In this document: positions 24,260 through 33,364 of the stretch, in pieces | Layout of the letters: each line of letters opens with the position of its first letter | Position numbering within the stretch: the first letter of the stretch is position 1 | Assembly (NCBI GenBank): GCA_947039485.1 | Contig: CAMQZC010000024.1 | Location: 1 to 40,607 of the forward strand | DNA: 40,607 nt | Direction of reading: 5' to 3' | From: an uncultured Verrucomicrobiales bacterium | GTDB taxonomy: Bacteria; Verrucomicrobiota; Verrucomicrobiia; Verrucomicrobiales; Akkermansiaceae | Position numbers and translations under genes: made by a program | The notes under the pieces: generated by a model | What the model saw: only the letters and a program-made list of their open reading frames with translations | What the model was told of the DNA's origin: nothing | Databases searched by the model: none

Positions 24260-26398
24260 ATGAAATTCCCCCTTTGTCCCCTCGCCTTGGCTCTCCTTGC
24301 AGCAGCATCACTCCAAGCTCAGATGCCAGGGGGGCGACCTATCCCCGCCGTGCTCGTCGATCAGGTCAGCAGCGGCACGGATTTAATTGCGCGCCGTAGC
24401 ATTGGTCATGTGGAGGCTATCTCCGCAATTTATGTACGCACGGCAGTAGAGGGCTACCTCAAGCAGATTAAGGTCGAGGACGGCAACTTTGTCAACAAGG
24501 GCGACGTGCTCTTCAGCATCGACAACACACGCTACGACGCTGCGGTCAAAAAGGCTGAGGCGAACTTAGCCGACCTAGAGGCCTCGCTGAGCTATGCGCT
24601 GAGCCTGCAAACGCGCCTCGGTCAACTGAGCAAGATTCAAGCAACCTCCGTTGAGCGCAATGAGACAGCTCTAAGCTCAATTGCTCAGCTCAATGCCAAC
24701 AAGGTCGAGCTCCAAGCACTGCTCGCCAAGGCCAAAAAGGATCTTGCTGACTGCACCATTCACGCCGAGATTTCCGGGCAGATTGGACGCATCAAGACAT
24801 CACCTGGCAATTACATCCTGCGCGGTCAAGAGCTGGCGGATATCCGTCAGATCTCCCCTATTTATGTACGATTCCCCCTGAGTCAGAGCGATGTGATGCT
24901 CAGCTTTAAGGGCCCCAAGAAGATTGGCGAATCGAGCAACATTAAGCTCAAGACTCCCGATGGTCGCTACTACCCACACTCGGGGCAGATTGAGATTGTG
25001 GACAATGAGCTCTCGCAGAGCTCTGACAGTTACTCTCTCTGGGCGGCATTTGACAATACGGATGGGCAGCTGAGTCCTCAGGGAATTGGAGCTATTTATG
25101 TGAGCCTCAAGGACAATATCAAGGTGCAGCAAGTGCCCATCACAGCGGTACACTACAACAGCAACGGCGCCTTTGTCTACATCATTGATGAGAATAATAA
25201 GGTCATCACGCGCGCCGTGGAGGCTGGCTCTGTGCAAGGTCGCTACCAGTCAATTTATCATGGTCTCAAGGAGGGCGAAACGGTCATCATTGATGGCGCG
25301 CACAAGACACGCGTCGGCGCGGTTGTCAACCCGATTCAATCGAAAAATAAGCAAGGGCAGCCATCCAACTACATCAGCATGCAAGAGAGCATCGCCCTAG
25401 AGGTCACAGCTGGCAGCGTGACAAGCTGCACTGACCCCAGCGTCCTGAGCAGCCATGGCGCGCGTGTGGAGGCTATCCACAGCGTGCAGCTCAACCCACA
25501 GGTCCAGGGTCTGCTTGAGCGAGTGCTCTTTGAGGAGGGCGCATCCGTCACAGCTGGCGACACGCTCTTTGAAATTGACGCGACACGCTATCAGGCAACC
25601 TATGATGCTCAAAAGGCACGTGTCACCCAGCTCGACATCAAGATTAAAGATGCGAAATCTAAGCTCGAACGCCAGAACTATCTCTTTGATCGTCAGGCAT
25701 CTAGCAAAGACGAGCAAGAAGAGGCTCAGAGTACTCTCAACAAACTGCATGCCCAAAAAGCCAGCGCTGAGGCTCAGCTTATCATTGCGCAAGACGATCT
25801 GGCCCGCTGCGCCATCAAAGCGCCGATGAATGGACGCATCGGGCGTCTCGACATCACGGAGGGCAACTTTATCACTGACAGCAAGGCTCTGGCAAATCTG
25901 GTGCAGATGAGCCCCATTTACGTGCGCTTCTCCCTGAGTGAGCGCGACATCCTCGCCCAGTACGGCAGTGCTGCCAAGGTGCAGGAGATGGCCAGCATCT
26001 CGGTCATTAGCTCCACAGGCAAAATCATCCCCATGGAGGGCAGCATTGCTTTCTACGACAATCACATCCAAAAGCTCACCGATACGCAGAACTTTTGGGC
26101 GGTCTTTAAGAACAAGCGCGAGTTCCTCCGCCCCGGAGGCGTGGTCTCCATCCAAGTCAGCCGCTCGCCCAACTTCAAGGTGCTGGCCGTTCCAGCTGCT
26201 GCTATCCAGCATGACAGCCTCGGTCAATTCGTCTACAGCATCAAGGATGGCAAGGCACGCGAGTGCCGCATCCTCACGGGGGCTCAGACAACTGAGGGTC
26301 GCGTTGTGGTATTCTCAGGCATTAATGCCAACGATCGGGTCATCACCAACAAACTTGCCGAGGTGCATGATGGTCGATTGGTCAAGGTGGCTCAATAA
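24260..26398 (+). CDS. RND efflux periplasmic adaptor, tandem duplication (two adaptors in one chain)
   Basis: 712 aa from the ATG at 24260, which begins a clear signal peptide (MKFPLCPLALALLAAASLQA). An earlier in-frame ATG at 24191 adds an unlikely 23 residues. Usual adaptors are about 350-420 aa. This one holds two complete units, about 48-360 and 400-710. Each has the lipoyl half GDxLFxID-x-x-RY, an alpha-hairpin of equal length (~72 residues), the second lipoyl half ending ISPIYVRFPLS (unit 1) or MSPIYVRFSLS (unit 2), a beta-barrel ending in a VS segment, and the membrane-proximal VP...FVY strand. The units are diverged, so this is an old duplication, not an assembly artefact. The adaptor bridges the pump to an outer-membrane channel. 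The RND pump gene follows after 60 nt; no outer-membrane channel gene is present. Confidence 0.93.
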   Translation: MKFPLCPLALALLAAASLQAQMPGGRPIPAVLVDQVSSGTDLIARRSIGHVEAISAIYVRTAVEGYLKQIKVEDGNFVNKGDVLFSIDNTRYDAAVKKAEANLADLEASLSYALSLQTRLGQLSKIQATSVERNETALSSIAQLNANKVELQALLAKAKKDLADCTIHAEISGQIGRIKTSPGNYILRGQELADIRQISPIYVRFPLSQSDVMLSFKGPKKIGESSNIKLKTPDGRYYPHSGQIEIVDNELSQSSDSYSLWAAFDNTDGQLSPQGIGAIYVSLKDNIKVQQVPITAVHYNSNGAFVYIIDENNKVITRAVEAGSVQGRYQSIYHGLKEGETVIIDGAHKTRVGAVVNPIQSKNKQGQPSNYISMQESIALEVTAGSVTSCTDPSVLSSHGARVEAIHSVQLNPQVQGLLERVLFEEGASVTAGDTLFEIDATRYQATYDAQKARVTQLDIKIKDAKSKLERQNYLFDRQASSKDEQEEAQSTLNKLHAQKASAEAQLIIAQDDLARCAIKAPMNGRIGRLDITEGNFITDSKALANLVQMSPIYVRFSLSERDILAQYGSAAKVQEMASISVISSTGKIIPMEGSIAFYDNHIQKLTDTQNFWAVFKNKREFLRPGGVVSIQVSRSPNFKVLAVPAAAIQHDSLGQFVYSIKDGKARECRILTGAQTTEGRVVVFSGINANDRVITNKLAEVHDGRLVKVAQ

Positions 26399-26458
26399 TT
26401 CTTTTTCTCATTCAACTTTTATCTATTCACAGCGTAACGCTCAACAATTTCCCCACCC

Positions 26459-29400
26459 ATGTTTTCAGAGTTTTTCATTCATCGCCCCAAGTTTGCCTTT
26501 GTCATCTCCATCCTGATGATGCTGGCAGGAGCCATCTGCCTCACCAAGATGCCCATAGCAGAGTATCCCGAGATCTCGCCCCCGACCATTGCGGTCTCCA
26601 TGAGCTTCCCCGGCGCGAGCTCCGAGGAGCTCGCACAGGTGGTAGCAGCCCCCGTGGAGGAGCAGCTCATCGGGGTTGACGACATGGAGTACTTTAGCTC
26701 CACCTGTTCATCGGATGGTTTTTACTCACTCCGAATTGTATTCAAGGCAGGCACCGATGACGATATGGCTCTCATCAATGTCTCCAATGCCATCAAGCGC
26801 ATGGAGTCTCGCCTCCCAGCAGAAATCAAGCAGACAGGCTACACCGTCAGCAAGCGCTCTAGCGACATGCTTTGCATGCTCTCCTTTATGGCAGACCCCA
26901 ACAAGATGAGCAACCTCGAGCTCACCAACTGGCTGCGCATGAATCTCAAGGACAAGGTAGGCAAGATTAATGGCGTCTCAGCGGTTGATCTCAGGCCTGA
27001 CCGCAGCTACTCCATGCGTGTCTGGATGAACACCACGCGCATGAGTGCGCTCAACATCGTGCCTAAGGACATCACGCTGGCTATTAATCAGCAAAATATC
27101 CAGGCCGCTGCGGGCTCCGTTGGTGCGGCGGATGAGCAAGCTTATGCCACCTTCAAAATCACCGCTGTAGGTCGACTCAAGACCATTGAGGAGTTTGGCA
27201 ACATCATCGTCAAGCGCGGCGAGAATGGTCACGTCACGCGCCTGCGTGACATTGCGACCATTGAGCTGGGCTCAGAGAGCTACAGCAGCTACAGCCGCTT
27301 CAATGGTATTGATTCTGTAGGCTTCCACGTCTCTCGCAACAATGAAGCCAACGCCCTCATCACCGTCGAGGCGGTGAAGGACGCGGTGAAGGCACTTGAA
27401 CCATCCTTCCCCGAAGGGATGACTTGGACAATTAGCTATGACCCCACCGAGGCTATTACCGCCACGATGAAGGAGATTATCATCACGCTTATCCTCTCTC
27501 TCACTCTGGTTGTGCTCGTGACCTTTGCCTTCTTGCAAGACTGGCGAGCAACCATCATCCCAGCTCTGACAATTCCCGTCTCCCTGCTGGGAGCCTTTAC
27601 GGTGATGCTCATGCTGGGCTACTCCATCAATGTGCTCACCATGTTTGGTCTCATTCTCGTGATTGGCTCGCTGGTGGATGATGCCATTGTGGTGGTGGAA
27701 AATGTGATGCGCATCATGGCCGAGGAGAAGCTCCCCGCGATGGAGGCTACCATCAAGAGCATGGAGCAAATCACCGGTGCGGTGCTGGCAACCACGCTAG
27801 TCACACTAGCCATCTATGTACCCATCGCCTTCTACGGTGGCATGGTGGGTGTTATCTACACTCAGTTCTCAGTGACGATGTGTATTGCCCTGTGTATCTC
27901 CACCTTCAACGCGCTGACTCTCTCGCCTGCTCTGTGCGCAATTCTGCTGCGCCCCATCCCAGAGAAGCGTAGTCTCACGACGCGCATTGTCTTTGCCCCC
28001 TTCAATGTGGTGCTGGACTTCTGCCGCACAATTTACCTCGCAGGTGTACGCATCCTCGTGAAGCACGCTTGGCTGACAGTGCTGATTTTTGCCGGCCTCA
28101 TTGCAGGCAACTACTATTACTATAACGGAGCCCCAAAAATCATGATCATGAGCGCAATGGGCATTCCTAAGGAGTTAGCTAATGACCCCGCCGCCATACG
28201 CAAGCACATGATGGAGCAAAAGCAAAAGGCAGCCAAGTTAAAGGCTGAAAAGCAAAAGAACGAAAAGAACATAGCTGGCGTGCAGCAAGAGGAAGCAAAG
28301 AGCAAAATCAACTGGAGCAAGGCCCTCGTGCCCACAGCTCTCAACAGCTCATTTGTCCCCATCGAGGACAAGGGCGCTATCTTTGTCATGGTCACCCTTG
28401 AGGGCTCCGCCACGGTGAAGAAGCGCACCGATGCAGTACTCCGAGAGATGGAGGCCCGTATTGCAACGATTCCAGGTGTGGAGGGCTTTGTCTCCTCGGC
28501 AGGCTTTAGCTTCATGGGATCAGGCGAGAACAACGCCATGTTCATCGTGATACTCGACAACTGGGAAAAACGCCCAACGCCCGACCTGCACGTAACCGCT
28601 ATTCAGCAAAAAATCAATCAGGTCTGTGCCGATATCCCCGAGGCTAATATCATGGCTATGACGCCCCCCGCCATCATGGGTCTGGGTATCGCAGGTGGTG
28701 TCTCTATGATCTTGCAGGTCTCTGGTGACGCAACGCCTCAGGATCTGGGCAACATGGTCAAGGAGGTCTCCGCACGACTGCAGGAGCGCCGCGATCTGGT
28801 GATGATGACGCGATCCGAGTACAATGCTGAGACCGCGCAAATCCATCTGGAAATCAATCGCGAGAAGGCACAATCACTCAATATCCCCGTCAACAATATT
28901 TTTAGCACGCTACAGAGTATGATGGCCTCCACCTACGTCAATGACTTCACCCTACACGGCTTTAGCTTCAAGGTGAAAATCCAAGGTAACGCACAGGATC
29001 GCCGCCTCGCTGATGAGATTCTCAACGTACTCGTGCGCAGTGAGACAGGTGAGATGGTACCACTGAGTGCCGTCTGCTCCCTGAGCTACAAACTAGGTCC
29101 TGCCACCTATGAGCGATTCAACCAGCTGATGAGTGCTAGTATCTCAGTCAACCCCATGCCCGGTGTAGGCTCAGGTCAGGTGATGGAGCTCATTGAGCAG
29201 ACAATCCAAGACATCAATACAGAGGACCGTGCAGCGGGTCATAACCGCACATGGCAGGTGGATTGGGAGGCGATGTCGTTCCAAGAGCGACAAAACACAG
29301 GCAAGATGGGCGCACTGCTCGCCATGGCTATCCTCTTTGCCTACCTCTTTCTCGTAGCTCAGTATGAGAGCTGGACGACGCCAATTCCTGTCATTTTCTC

Positions 29401-29827
29401 GGTCTCCGTCGCGACGCTGGGGGCTCTGATGGGAGCGCAGATCTTTGGGCTGTCACTCTCGATTTATGTACAGCTTGGTATCCTAATGCTCGTGGGTCTC
29501 GCCTCGAAGAATGCTATTTTGATTGTAGAGTTCTGCAAAGATGACCACTGCGAGCATCACACTCCCATTGCTCAAGCCGCGCTCAACGGTGCGGATAAGC
29601 GATTCCGCGCGGTGCTAATGACAGCTATTTCCTTCCTCTGTGGTGTATTCCCCATGATGATTGCAACGGGTGCTGGTGCTGCGAGCCGTCAGGAGATTGG
29701 TATCACGACCTTCTGCGGAATGCTGCTGGCAACAGTCTGGGGTATCTTTATGGTCCCTGCCCTGTACTCAATCTGTGCCCGTATGCGTGATGCTACAGCA
29801 CGCGCATTTGGTAAGGAGACCCCCTAA
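26459..29827 (+). CDS. RND multidrug efflux pump, HAE1 (AcrB-like) with charged insertion
   Basis: 1122 aa, about 70 longer than AcrB. Inner-membrane, proton-driven exporter of hydrophobic compounds. The start EFFIHRPKFAFVISILMMLAG and the proton-relay residues Asp407-Asp408 in IGSLVDDAIVVVEN are as in AcrB, as is the relay Lys in GLASKNAILIVEF (Lys1017 here). The extra length lies at about 558-627, between the seventh membrane helix and SSFVPIEDKG, the start of the second periplasmic half. The insertion contains a Lys/Gln/Glu-rich stretch at about 583-604, likely helical. Substrates cannot be read. It is downstream of the double adaptor, and its TAA overlaps the MarR start (TAATG). Confidence 0.95.
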   Translation: MFSEFFIHRPKFAFVISILMMLAGAICLTKMPIAEYPEISPPTIAVSMSFPGASSEELAQVVAAPVEEQLIGVDDMEYFSSTCSSDGFYSLRIVFKAGTDDDMALINVSNAIKRMESRLPAEIKQTGYTVSKRSSDMLCMLSFMADPNKMSNLELTNWLRMNLKDKVGKINGVSAVDLRPDRSYSMRVWMNTTRMSALNIVPKDITLAINQQNIQAAAGSVGAADEQAYATFKITAVGRLKTIEEFGNIIVKRGENGHVTRLRDIATIELGSESYSSYSRFNGIDSVGFHVSRNNEANALITVEAVKDAVKALEPSFPEGMTWTISYDPTEAITATMKEIIITLILSLTLVVLVTFAFLQDWRATIIPALTIPVSLLGAFTVMLMLGYSINVLTMFGLILVIGSLVDDAIVVVENVMRIMAEEKLPAMEATIKSMEQITGAVLATTLVTLAIYVPIAFYGGMVGVIYTQFSVTMCIALCISTFNALTLSPALCAILLRPIPEKRSLTTRIVFAPFNVVLDFCRTIYLAGVRILVKHAWLTVLIFAGLIAGNYYYYNGAPKIMIMSAMGIPKELANDPAAIRKHMMEQKQKAAKLKAEKQKNEKNIAGVQQEEAKSKINWSKALVPTALNSSFVPIEDKGAIFVMVTLEGSATVKKRTDAVLREMEARIATIPGVEGFVSSAGFSFMGSGENNAMFIVILDNWEKRPTPDLHVTAIQQKINQVCADIPEANIMAMTPPAIMGLGIAGGVSMILQVSGDATPQDLGNMVKEVSARLQERRDLVMMTRSEYNAETAQIHLEINREKAQSLNIPVNNIFSTLQSMMASTYVNDFTLHGFSFKVKIQGNAQDRRLADEILNVLVRSETGEMVPLSAVCSLSYKLGPATYERFNQLMSASISVNPMPGVGSGQVMELIEQTIQDINTEDRAAGHNRTWQVDWEAMSFQERQNTGKMGALLAMAILFAYLFLVAQYESWTTPIPVIFSVSVATLGALMGAQIFGLSLSIYVQLGILMLVGLASKNAILIVEFCKDDHCEHHTPIAQAALNGADKRFRAVLMTAISFLCGVFPMMIATGAGAASRQEIGITTFCGMLLATVWGIFMVPALYSICARMRDATARAFGKETP

Positions 29828-30309
29828 TGACAGTCAATCACATACTGCGTAATGAGCACATCTGGCGAGCTCGCCAGATGTTCAAGCTCATTGAGATTGG
29901 GCGCCACTTCATGGGCTTTGGTCAGGGTGAGAATATTATCATGACTTATAATCTGCGTCCCAGCGAGATGCAGGCACTCATGCGCATCTACTTGATGACG
30001 CTTGATGAGCCCCATGGTATCAACCTTAAGAAGTTTTCTGCATCAGCAAGACTCAGCCAGCCTGCAGCCTCCATGCTCATTAGTCAACTTGTGGATCGAG
30101 GTCTCATCAAGCGCGAAGCCCACCCAAGCGATCGCCGACAAATACTGCTCACTCTAGAGGCCGAGATTCATGAGCTATTCTCTCAGCATCTCGCAACCCT
30201 AGGGCAGCATATTGAGGAGCAAATGCAGGGGATTGATCAAAGCAAAATAGATCAACTGCAGCATTTCATCGATGAGATGCATGCCTACATCAAAACGAGG
30301 ACTAATTAG
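29827..30309 (+). CDS. MarR-family transcriptional regulator
   Basis: 160 aa. The winged-helix core runs from about 45 to 115: LRPSEMQALMRI, then the recognition helix SARLSQPAASMLISQLVDRG and the wing KREAHPSDRRQILLTL, the classic MarR D-x-R-R wing. The N- and C-terminal helices (EEQMQGIDQSKIDQLQHFIDEM) form the dimer interface. Its ATG overlaps the RND stop by one base, so translation is coupled to the pump and it most likely controls this operon in response to a ligand. MarR regulators usually sit at the start of such an operon; here it is last. The stop overlaps that of the convergent Nudix-PPK2 gene by 4 nt. Confidence 0.93.
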   Translation: MTVNHILRNEHIWRARQMFKLIEIGRHFMGFGQGENIIMTYNLRPSEMQALMRIYLMTLDEPHGINLKKFSASARLSQPAASMLISQLVDRGLIKREAHPSDRRQILLTLEAEIHELFSQHLATLGQHIEEQMQGIDQSKIDQLQHFIDEMHAYIKTRTN

Positions 30310-31580
30310 TCCTCCTCAATTAGCATGCTCCTCAAGCGATCAAGCAGGATACGAGCAATGCAGAAATTGCGGTACCACTTGACATCAGCAGGGAGAATGT
30401 ACCAAGGATTGCTCTGGCTGCAGCTCAGTGAGAGCATCTGCTGAGCGAGTTCAGTCTCGCGCTGCCACTGCCCCTCAGTTGAGTTACTACAGACCTGCAG
30501 GCGTGGGCAAGCGGCGGGCTTGAGCCGCCTCTTCTCCAAGCGACGCTGCTGCTCAGGCTGAGAGATATTCAGGAATATCTTAATAATATGCGTCCCCTGC
30601 TCGCTCAATCGCTGCTCTGAATCACGCAGGCAGCGCATCCGCTCACTCAGATGCGCCTCATCACACGCCCCTGTCAACATATCCTTGCCTAGAGCGTAGT
30701 AGAGGGAGCGATCAAGCATGAGCAGCTCTCCCTGCTGAGGCGTCAGCAGATGCTCAGGACAATCCAAGTTATAGGCCGACATCTCCTGCTCGCTAGCGGA
30801 TAAGAGCGTCTCAACACGCAGGCCAAAGGGATCTAGGCTGCGGCATAGTTTGCGCAGGCTGCTATCACACCCGCTGCCATCAAGGCCGTGAAAAATCACG
30901 AGCAAACGCCCCTTTTTCTTCGCCTCGAGGGAGGAATGAATGCTCTGAATATCTTTGCTCAGGTGCATCATCAATACCGAGGCCTCCTCTTTCCCCTCGG
31001 CAAAGAGGCTTTGCTCGTTGCACGCAGTTGCCATCAGATCAATCCGCTCAGCGCTCTCGTGAAGGTAGCGACGCGGTGTTATCTGGTGCTCGAGATAGGC
31101 AATGAGTTCATGAATCTCCATATTCTCTGGGAAGAAGGATTGAAGTAGCTTCGCTATGGCATCGCGCTTGGCTCGAACAAAAATCTTGGGACGAAGCTCA
31201 CGCCAAGAACGCCACTCAACACGCGAGAACTCTGGACTCAGCGAGATGTCCACCTCGGGACGCTCTCCATGGCAGAGGAGTAGGAAGTAGGTCTGCTGCT
31301 GACCAATCCAGCGCTCTCTCTTCTCATTGTCCTTGCCGTAACGATAGCGGAATCCACCGAGAAAGCAGACGATGCGGTAGCTGCTAGGCTCAAGCCCAAC
31401 CTCCTCATAGACCTCGCGCTGCAGGGCTTCCATCAGGCTCTCCTTGCTCCGCACACCACCTTGGGGAAAGTGCCAGTGACGGCTCTGATCGCTCGTGGAC
31501 CCAAGCAGGACATGCCCCGAGCTATCCATGATGACAGCGGCGACATTGACTCGCCAGCTCTCTGGTGGGGTAATCATCAT
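30306..31580 (-). CDS. Nudix hydrolase fused to degenerate polyphosphate kinase 2 domain
   Basis: 424 aa from the ATG at 31580 (another at 31577; an ATG at 31652 overlaps the upstream gene). Residues ~10-150 are Nudix: the box G-x5-E-x7-R-E-V-x-E-E-V-G-L at 41-63 is perfect, and the domain resembles RppH/Ap4A hydrolases, which act on 5'-triphosphate RNA ends or dinucleotide polyphosphates. Residues ~220-420 resemble PPK2: LLVIFHGLDGSGCDSSL where PPK2 has GMDTSGKDGT, LMLDRSLYY for the Walker B segment, and the strongly conserved PADVKWYRN near the end. The Walker A lysine is replaced by Cys (residue 238), and the basic lid motif is diverged, so the PPK2 part may be inactive. It follows the lipoyl transferase with 16 nt. 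Confidence 0.87.
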   Translation of the reverse strand: MMITPPESWRVNVAAVIMDSSGHVLLGSTSDQSRHWHFPQGGVRSKESLMEALQREVYEEVGLEPSSYRIVCFLGGFRYRYGKDNEKRERWIGQQQTYFLLLCHGERPEVDISLSPEFSRVEWRSWRELRPKIFVRAKRDAIAKLLQSFFPENMEIHELIAYLEHQITPRRYLHESAERIDLMATACNEQSLFAEGKEEASVLMMHLSKDIQSIHSSLEAKKKGRLLVIFHGLDGSGCDSSLRKLCRSLDPFGLRVETLLSASEQEMSAYNLDCPEHLLTPQQGELLMLDRSLYYALGKDMLTGACDEAHLSERMRCLRDSEQRLSEQGTHIIKIFLNISQPEQQRRLEKRRLKPAACPRLQVCSNSTEGQWQRETELAQQMLSLSCSQSNPWYILPADVKWYRNFCIARILLDRLRSMLIEED

Positions 31581-31596
31581 TATCTGGACTTGTGCT

Positions 31597-32337
31597 TTAG
31601 TCCGAGGCCTTGCTGGGGCGGCGCCCACGGCTCTCGTCACTCCACGACTCACTCAGATACTTGCTCTGAAGGAGTGCCTCAAGCTCATCGTTAAAGCCCT
31701 CATAGGGCTCCTCGCAGCTAACAATCTCCACCTGCTCACAGAGACTGCGGGCGAGGGTCTGAGGCCAGCCATCTGAGGGCTGGCACTCCTGAATAAGTCC
31801 TTGATGCAAGATAGCTCCGCGATAGCGGCGTTGCCCAGCTCCTGCGAGCTTGGTACCCTGCGCGTCCACCACATCGCTAGCCACGGGGCTAGCCCAGCAA
31901 GAGCGCCCTCCATTAGGGGCATCGCTGCATAGCAGTGTGCAGTCCACGCCATGTGCGCGAAGTGCCTCAACTAGCCCTGCATGAATCCAGAGATAAAGCC
32001 GATCGCTAGCTGGATAGATGATATCCTTGCATGCAGGCAGGCTCAGGGTGTAGGTCCAGCCACGGCGGTGGTCGACAATACCACCCCCTGTCCATCGCCT
32101 GATATACTCCACATCATTACCTGGAAAGATATCGGAGGCCACAGCCGTGGTGTCAAAGTAGCCAAAGCTCACGGCAGGCTTGCGCCAGCCATAGACACGC
32201 AACCAAGCCTCGGGGCGCGTGCTAAGCAGCTCATCAGCTGCCATATTGCTGTAGCCATCGCGTGCAATGGGGTCGAGCCAGAGGCTAAGCTTCTCGGGAG
32301 GAAGCCCAGAATATCGGTCTGTAGATTGCATCAACAT
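31597..32337 (-). CDS. Lipoate/octanoate transferase-like protein (LplA/LipM family)
   Basis: 246 aa, shorter than LplA (~338) and near LipM (~278). The BPL/LplA/LipB fold is shown by R-R-W-T-G-G-G-I-V-D-H (80-90) and by the Lys163 segment K-L-A-G-A-G-Q-R-R (163-171) followed by RGAILHQG. A Cys at 147 sits before this segment, roughly where LipM octanoyltransferases have their nucleophile, so transfer of octanoyl from ACP is possible; lipoate ligation is the alternative. No accessory C-terminal domain is seen. The gene starts 22 nt after the third prepilin-like gene and is probably in the same transcript, without an evident functional reason. Confidence 0.85.
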   Translation of the reverse strand: MLMQSTDRYSGLPPEKLSLWLDPIARDGYSNMAADELLSTRPEAWLRVYGWRKPAVSFGYFDTTAVASDIFPGNDVEYIRRWTGGGIVDHRRGWTYTLSLPACKDIIYPASDRLYLWIHAGLVEALRAHGVDCTLLCSDAPNGGRSCWASPVASDVVDAQGTKLAGAGQRRYRGAILHQGLIQECQPSDGWPQTLARSLCEQVEIVSCEEPYEGFNDELEALLQSKYLSESWSDESRGRRPSKASD

Positions 32338-32359
32338 AGCGATGTCAATTGCAAGATGA

Positions 32360-33343
32360 TTAGAACGATGAAGGAAGGCTTACGCGGTGAGCAAAGGAGC
32401 GGGTGTAGCGTTGGAAGAACTCTGCAGGCTTGGGCGCAATGCGGCGGCCATGGTGCACCTGATTGATTAGATGCATCCCCTCCTCCGTGACAACAGTGAC
32501 TGAGATGTTCGCGGAGACCACGCGGGCATTTTCATACTTGGTAGCGTTGATCTCGATACGATCACCAAAAATGGCGACCTTAGCGTTATTTGAATTGCTA
32601 CCAATGATGGGCACTGAGATTGTCTCATAGCTAGGCCTAGCATCCTTAGCTGAGGACTGTTCCTGAGCACTCTGTATATCAAGGATGAGACTCATCTCGA
32701 TAATATTCTCACAGAGGAAGTAGTTCTGATCATCCTGCTCGTAGCTCACATAAGCCTGCTCCAAGTTGGTCTGACCCAAGAGATCATCAAAGGCCTTACG
32801 AGGCGGTACAAGCTGGCGATAGAGAGCGAAGAGGGGGAAGGATCCCTTTGCATTCTTGTCCTTACCATCAATATTGAGAATCTGGTCACGGAACATCAGG
32901 CGGTAGCCAACGGCATTGATATCACCCTGCGTATCAATATTATGATTACGTGCTTCGCGATAACTCTCGCGCAGGCTCTCGCTGCTACTCACCGCTGGAT
33001 TGCGGTCAATGGCGGAGGTGAAGAATACCATCTGGGCAGACTTGGGAATTTTGAGACCCTTGGGGCCGCCGCCTTCCACATTCTCCGTCTTGGAGTAAAA
33101 CCACTGGTAGTCATTGTCATCATGACGTATTTGCATGGACTCAAAGTCATTAGCAATGGCGCGCATAGCCACGCGAGCGCGGGAGCTTGTCTCGACATCC
33201 TGATTCACGCTTTTCCATATATCAATTCCTTGACTGGTCATCTGCATGATGATGTATACGAGCATCGCGGTAATGGTCATCGCAACTAAGAGCTCGATGA
33301 GCGTAAAACCTCGACGCAATTGAGTAGGGATACTTATTTTCAT
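32360..33343 (-). CDS. Prepilin-like protein resembling Verru_Chthon cassette protein C
   Basis: 327 aa. The type IV prepilin/pseudopilin leader is clear: a basic start, then R-R-G / F-T-L-I-E-L-L-V-A-M, with cleavage expected after Gly and methylation of Phe, and Glu at +5. The hydrophobic helix runs ~13-33. The following WKSVNQDVETSSRARVAMRAI helix resembles what I recall of cassette protein C of Verrucomicrobium/Chthoniobacter; this match is from memory. The rest is a globular periplasmic domain. It is third in a three-prepilin row, 21 nt after the previous gene. Confidence 0.85.
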   Translation of the reverse strand: MKISIPTQLRRGFTLIELLVAMTITAMLVYIIMQMTSQGIDIWKSVNQDVETSSRARVAMRAIANDFESMQIRHDDNDYQWFYSKTENVEGGGPKGLKIPKSAQMVFFTSAIDRNPAVSSSESLRESYREARNHNIDTQGDINAVGYRLMFRDQILNIDGKDKNAKGSFPLFALYRQLVPPRKAFDDLLGQTNLEQAYVSYEQDDQNYFLCENIIEMSLILDIQSAQEQSSAKDARPSYETISVPIIGSNSNNAKVAIFGDRIEINATKYENARVVSANISVTVVTEEGMHLINQVHHGRRIAPKPAEFFQRYTRSFAHRVSLPSSF

Positions 33344-33364
33344 AGCACTGTGATATAAAGTTAA

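Noticed and set aside
24151..24260. Promoter for the efflux operon
   Set aside because: Several TTGNCA-like boxes (24165, 24223) exist, but none has a matching -10 box at 16-18 nt.
24260..26398. Double adaptor as an assembly duplication
   Set aside because: The two halves are clearly diverged in sequence while sharing domain order, so this is a real, old tandem duplication.
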